A DNA stretch of 15,159 nucleotides from assembly GCA_050742155.1 (NCBI GenBank), contig JBOGFC010000250.1:1-15159 (forward strand), in the 5' to 3' direction. Under the pieces are notes generated by a model that was not told the DNA's origin, made no database searches, and saw only the letters and a program-made list of their open reading frames with translations. Source of the stretch: JBOGFC01 sp050742155 (GTDB taxonomy: Bacteria; Actinomycetota; Acidimicrobiia; Spongiisociales; JALYHC01). The position numbers and the translations under genes were made by a program. Positions 13,064 to 15,159 of the stretch are shown here, piece after piece (the stretch's first letter is position 1; each line of letters opens with the position of its first letter).

Positions 13064-15159
13064 CGACGGGGCGACGATACCGCGAGGGGAACCTCGACGT
13101 CCCCCTCCAGGTCGGTTCTGAGCACCTCGGCCCCGGCTTCCGCCAGCGTCTCCACCACTTGCCCGGAAGGGTGTCCGTATCGGTTGGGCCCCACGCTGAT
13201 CACCGCCACCGAGCCGGCACTCTCCGCCAGCCAACTCAGGTCGGAGGTGGCCGCCCCCTGATGCGGCACCTTCAGGATGTCGGCGCTGATGGGGCCCAGC
13301 TCCCGTTGGGCGATCGCCTCGATGTCCCCGGGGAACAACACCGAGAGCCCCTCGGCCTCTACCAGCAGTACCAGCGACTGGTCGTTGGGGGAGGCGTAGC
13401 GGCGGGTCGGGCCGAGCACCTCGATGGAGAACGCCCCGATCCTCGCCCGCCAGCCCGGGGAGGGGACCTCCACCGGCACGCCTTCCCGCCGGGCGGCCTC
13501 CACCACCTCGTCGAGGGCCTCCCCCTCCCACCCCGGGTGCCAGACCCGGCCCACCGACAGCCCCGAGAGCACCGCCACCAGGCCGCCGGCATGGTCCTCA
13601 TGCGGATGGGAGAGCACCACCAGCTCGAGGTCCCGAAGGCCCCGGCCGCGGAGCTCGTCCAGGACGTGACCCGGATCGGGGCCACCGTCGATGAGGATCG
13701 CCTCACCGAGCGGCCCCCAGAGCAGAGCGGCGTCGCCCTGCCCCACGTCGAAGAAGACCACGGTCGGGACCCCAGGTGGCCGGCCGGCGACCACCAGCGC
13801 CACCAGCAGGGCCCCCGCCCCCGCCACCGCCACCAGCGGCCTCAGGCGTCGGCGAGTGGAGAGCGCCAGCGCCCCCGCCGCGGCGGCCATCCCGGTCCAT
13901 CCCAGCTGGGGCCAGGGGGCGGCCCAGCGGGCGATCTCCAGCACCAGGCCGGCGCCGGCCACCGCCGCCTCGACCAGAGGCCCGATCCCCAGCAGCAGGC
14001 CCACACCCCCCAGCGCGGTGGAGAGAGCCACCAGCGGCCCCGCCAGCAGGTTGGCGAGCGGGGCCAGCAGGGGGACGGTCCCGAAGTGGACCAAGAGCAG
14101 CGGCGCCACGGCTCCCTGCGCCGACACGGTGGCTCCCAACAGCGTGGCCGCCCAGCGGGGCCTGGCTCCCGGAAAGAGCCCGGCCCCGGCCAGCACCCCG
14201 GTCGTGGCCGCCACAGAGAGCTGGAACCCGACGTCTCCCACCAACTCCCCGGAGACGAGGATCAGCCCGGCCACCGCCGCCCCCAACGCCGTCCAGGCAT
14301 CGAGTGGGATGCCCAGGCCGCGGCCGGCCAGCAGCAGCCCGGCCACCCCGGCCGCCCGCAGCACCGAGGGCTCCCAGCGGGTGACCACCACGAAGATCGC
14401 CAGTGCGATGATGCCCACCAGCACCCGGCGCCGCCCCATCCCCACCGGACCGAGCGCCAGCCAGAGGGCGCCCAGGAAGAGGGCCACGTTGCTACCCGAC
14501 ACCGCCACGAAGTGCGAGAGCCCGGCCCGGCGCATGGCCTCGAGATCAGCCTCGGGCAAGGCGCGCACGTCCCCGATCAGGAACCCGGCCACCAGGGCGC
14601 CCGGCGGCCCACGATGGGCGGCCGCCAGGCCCACGGTGATCCGATCTCGCAGCCAGTTGCCGGTGGCGAAGAGCGGATCGGAGGCGGGGTCGACCACCTC
14701 CACCTCGTGGGCTCGAACCCGGCCGGCGTAGGGATCACCCCGCGCCCGCCCCGGCTTCGCCTCGGCCCGGCCCACTACTCGCACCAGGTCACCGGCCGAC
14801 AGGACCGGCGGCGTTCTCTCCCCGACGTTTACCAGCATGGCTGGGCCCGGCCAGCCGACCCACCCAGCCCCTTCCTTCTTATGGACGGGACGGAGCAGGA
14901 ACCAGAGGCCGCTTCGGCTGGGGCGCAGGTCGTCGGCGGCCCGTCCCATCAGCTCGACCAGGCCCTCGGGGGCCGCGGCTTGCAGAGTGTCCCGCTCCCG
15001 GGCCGCCGACCAGGCGCCCGACAGGGATCCCGCCGTCAGCAGGGCGGCCAGTGCCAGGATCCCTCCTCGGCGCCCCACCAGGAGCACCAGGGCCACTCCC
15101 CCCAGCGCCACCGCCAGGCCCCAATGCCGGCCGGCGACCGCGCCCAGCCAGGCCGCCGC
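13060..15159 (-). CDS. comEC: ComEC/Rec2 DNA-uptake channel with metallo-beta-lactamase-like domain (N-terminus cut by window edge)
   Basis: ComEC forms the inner-membrane channel for single-stranded DNA in natural transformation. The frame is open from base 15159 to the stop at 13060, 699 residues; a GTG at 15111 exists, but the 16 codons before it are open and hydrophobic, so the start is probably outside. In order: hydrophobic N-terminal segment, soluble DUF4131-like region (RVVGRAEAKPGRARGDPY), then the competence domain with GLSHFVAVSGSNVALFLG and many membrane spans. It ends in an MBL-like domain with FFDVGQGDAALL, ILIDGG, LSHPHEDHAGG, LFPGDIE, LKVPHQGAATSD and GPNRYGHPSG. All motifs are intact. 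It is followed by holA in an ATGA overlap. Confidence 0.95.
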   Translation of the reverse strand, partial: AAAWLGAVAGRHWGLAVALGGVALVLLVGRRGGILALAALLTAGSLSGAWSAARERDTLQAAAPEGLVELMGRAADDLRPSRSGLWFLLRPVHKKEGAGWVGWPGPAMLVNVGERTPPVLSAGDLVRVVGRAEAKPGRARGDPYAGRVRAHEVEVVDPASDPLFATGNWLRDRITVGLAAAHRGPPGALVAGFLIGDVRALPEADLEAMRRAGLSHFVAVSGSNVALFLGALWLALGPVGMGRRRVLVGIIALAIFVVVTRWEPSVLRAAGVAGLLLAGRGLGIPLDAWTALGAAVAGLILVSGELVGDVGFQLSVAATTGVLAGAGLFPGARPRWAATLLGATVSAQGAVAPLLLVHFGTVPLLAPLANLLAGPLVALSTALGGVGLLLGIGPLVEAAVAGAGLVLEIARWAAPWPQLGWTGMAAAAGALALSTRRRLRPLVAVAGAGALLVALVVAGRPPGVPTVVFFDVGQGDAALLWGPLGEAILIDGGPDPGHVLDELRGRGLRDLELVVLSHPHEDHAGGLVAVLSGLSVGRVWHPGWEGEALDEVVEAARREGVPVEVPSPGWRARIGAFSIEVLGPTRRYASPNDQSLVLLVEAEGLSVLFPGDIEAIAQRELGPISADILKVPHQGAATSDLSWLAESAGSVAVISVGPNRYGHPSGQVVETLAEAGAEVLRTDLEGDVEVPLAVSSPRR

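Noticed and set aside
14709..14722. GGGCTCGAACCC, like a tRNA T-arm
   Set aside because: It lies inside comEC in frame with conserved protein sequence, and no matching acceptor or anticodon arms are visible around it.
13691..14731. Plus-strand open frame opposite comEC
   Set aside because: Low-complexity Ser/Ala/Pro/Thr-rich product with no domain; it mirrors the codon bias of comEC.

Overview
This is a GC-rich window with GTG starts, leaderless-looking promoters and a glycine/threonine/proline-rich lipoprotein linker. It fits a high-GC actinobacterium, possibly of the Acidimicrobiia or an uncultured relative. That placement is inferred from gene order and style, not from a marker-gene comparison. 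The window is almost fully coding: 13 protein genes, two of them cut by the window edges. I see no tRNA, rRNA, CRISPR array, transposase or phage gene. The largest gap is the 155 bp between lepA and rpsT, so no stretch above 300 bases lacks a gene.

Layout from left to right. (1) 1-2824, minus strand: lepA (EF-4), then hrcA, the heat-shock repressor, cut at its C-terminus. A CIRCE operator lies over the hrcA promoter. (2) 2980-3919, plus strand: rpsT (ribosomal protein S20), closely followed by a class I O-methyltransferase gene. (3) 3923-11993, minus strand: a seven-gene operon read right to left as livG, a long-chain acyl-CoA synthetase gene, livH, livM, livK, livF and a phenylacetate-CoA-ligase-like gene. 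It encodes a full branched-chain-amino-acid-type (HAAT) ABC importer interleaved with two adenylate-forming enzymes. (4) 12080-15159, minus strand: comEC, cut at its N-terminus, and holA (DNA polymerase III delta), overlapping by ATGA.

The flanks are a housekeeping neighbourhood often seen as comEC-holA / rpsT / lepA-(hemW)-hrcA. The importer/ligase operon and the methyltransferase gene sit between holA and rpsT, and hemW is absent between lepA and hrcA. The importer genes are arranged as ATPase-ligase, permease-permease-binding protein, ATPase-ligase. The simplest reading is uptake of a carboxylic acid (aromatic, fatty or branched) coupled to CoA activation. The substrate cannot be read from the sequence.

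A family of GC-rich palindromic elements (CCCTCCCCC/GGGGGAGGG arms) occupies four gene boundaries, including a three-unit tandem between lepA and rpsT. Two copies form the ribosome-binding regions of livF and the PaaK-like gene. A concentric double palindrome with a promoter-like spacing lies upstream of livG and is the best candidate for operon control.
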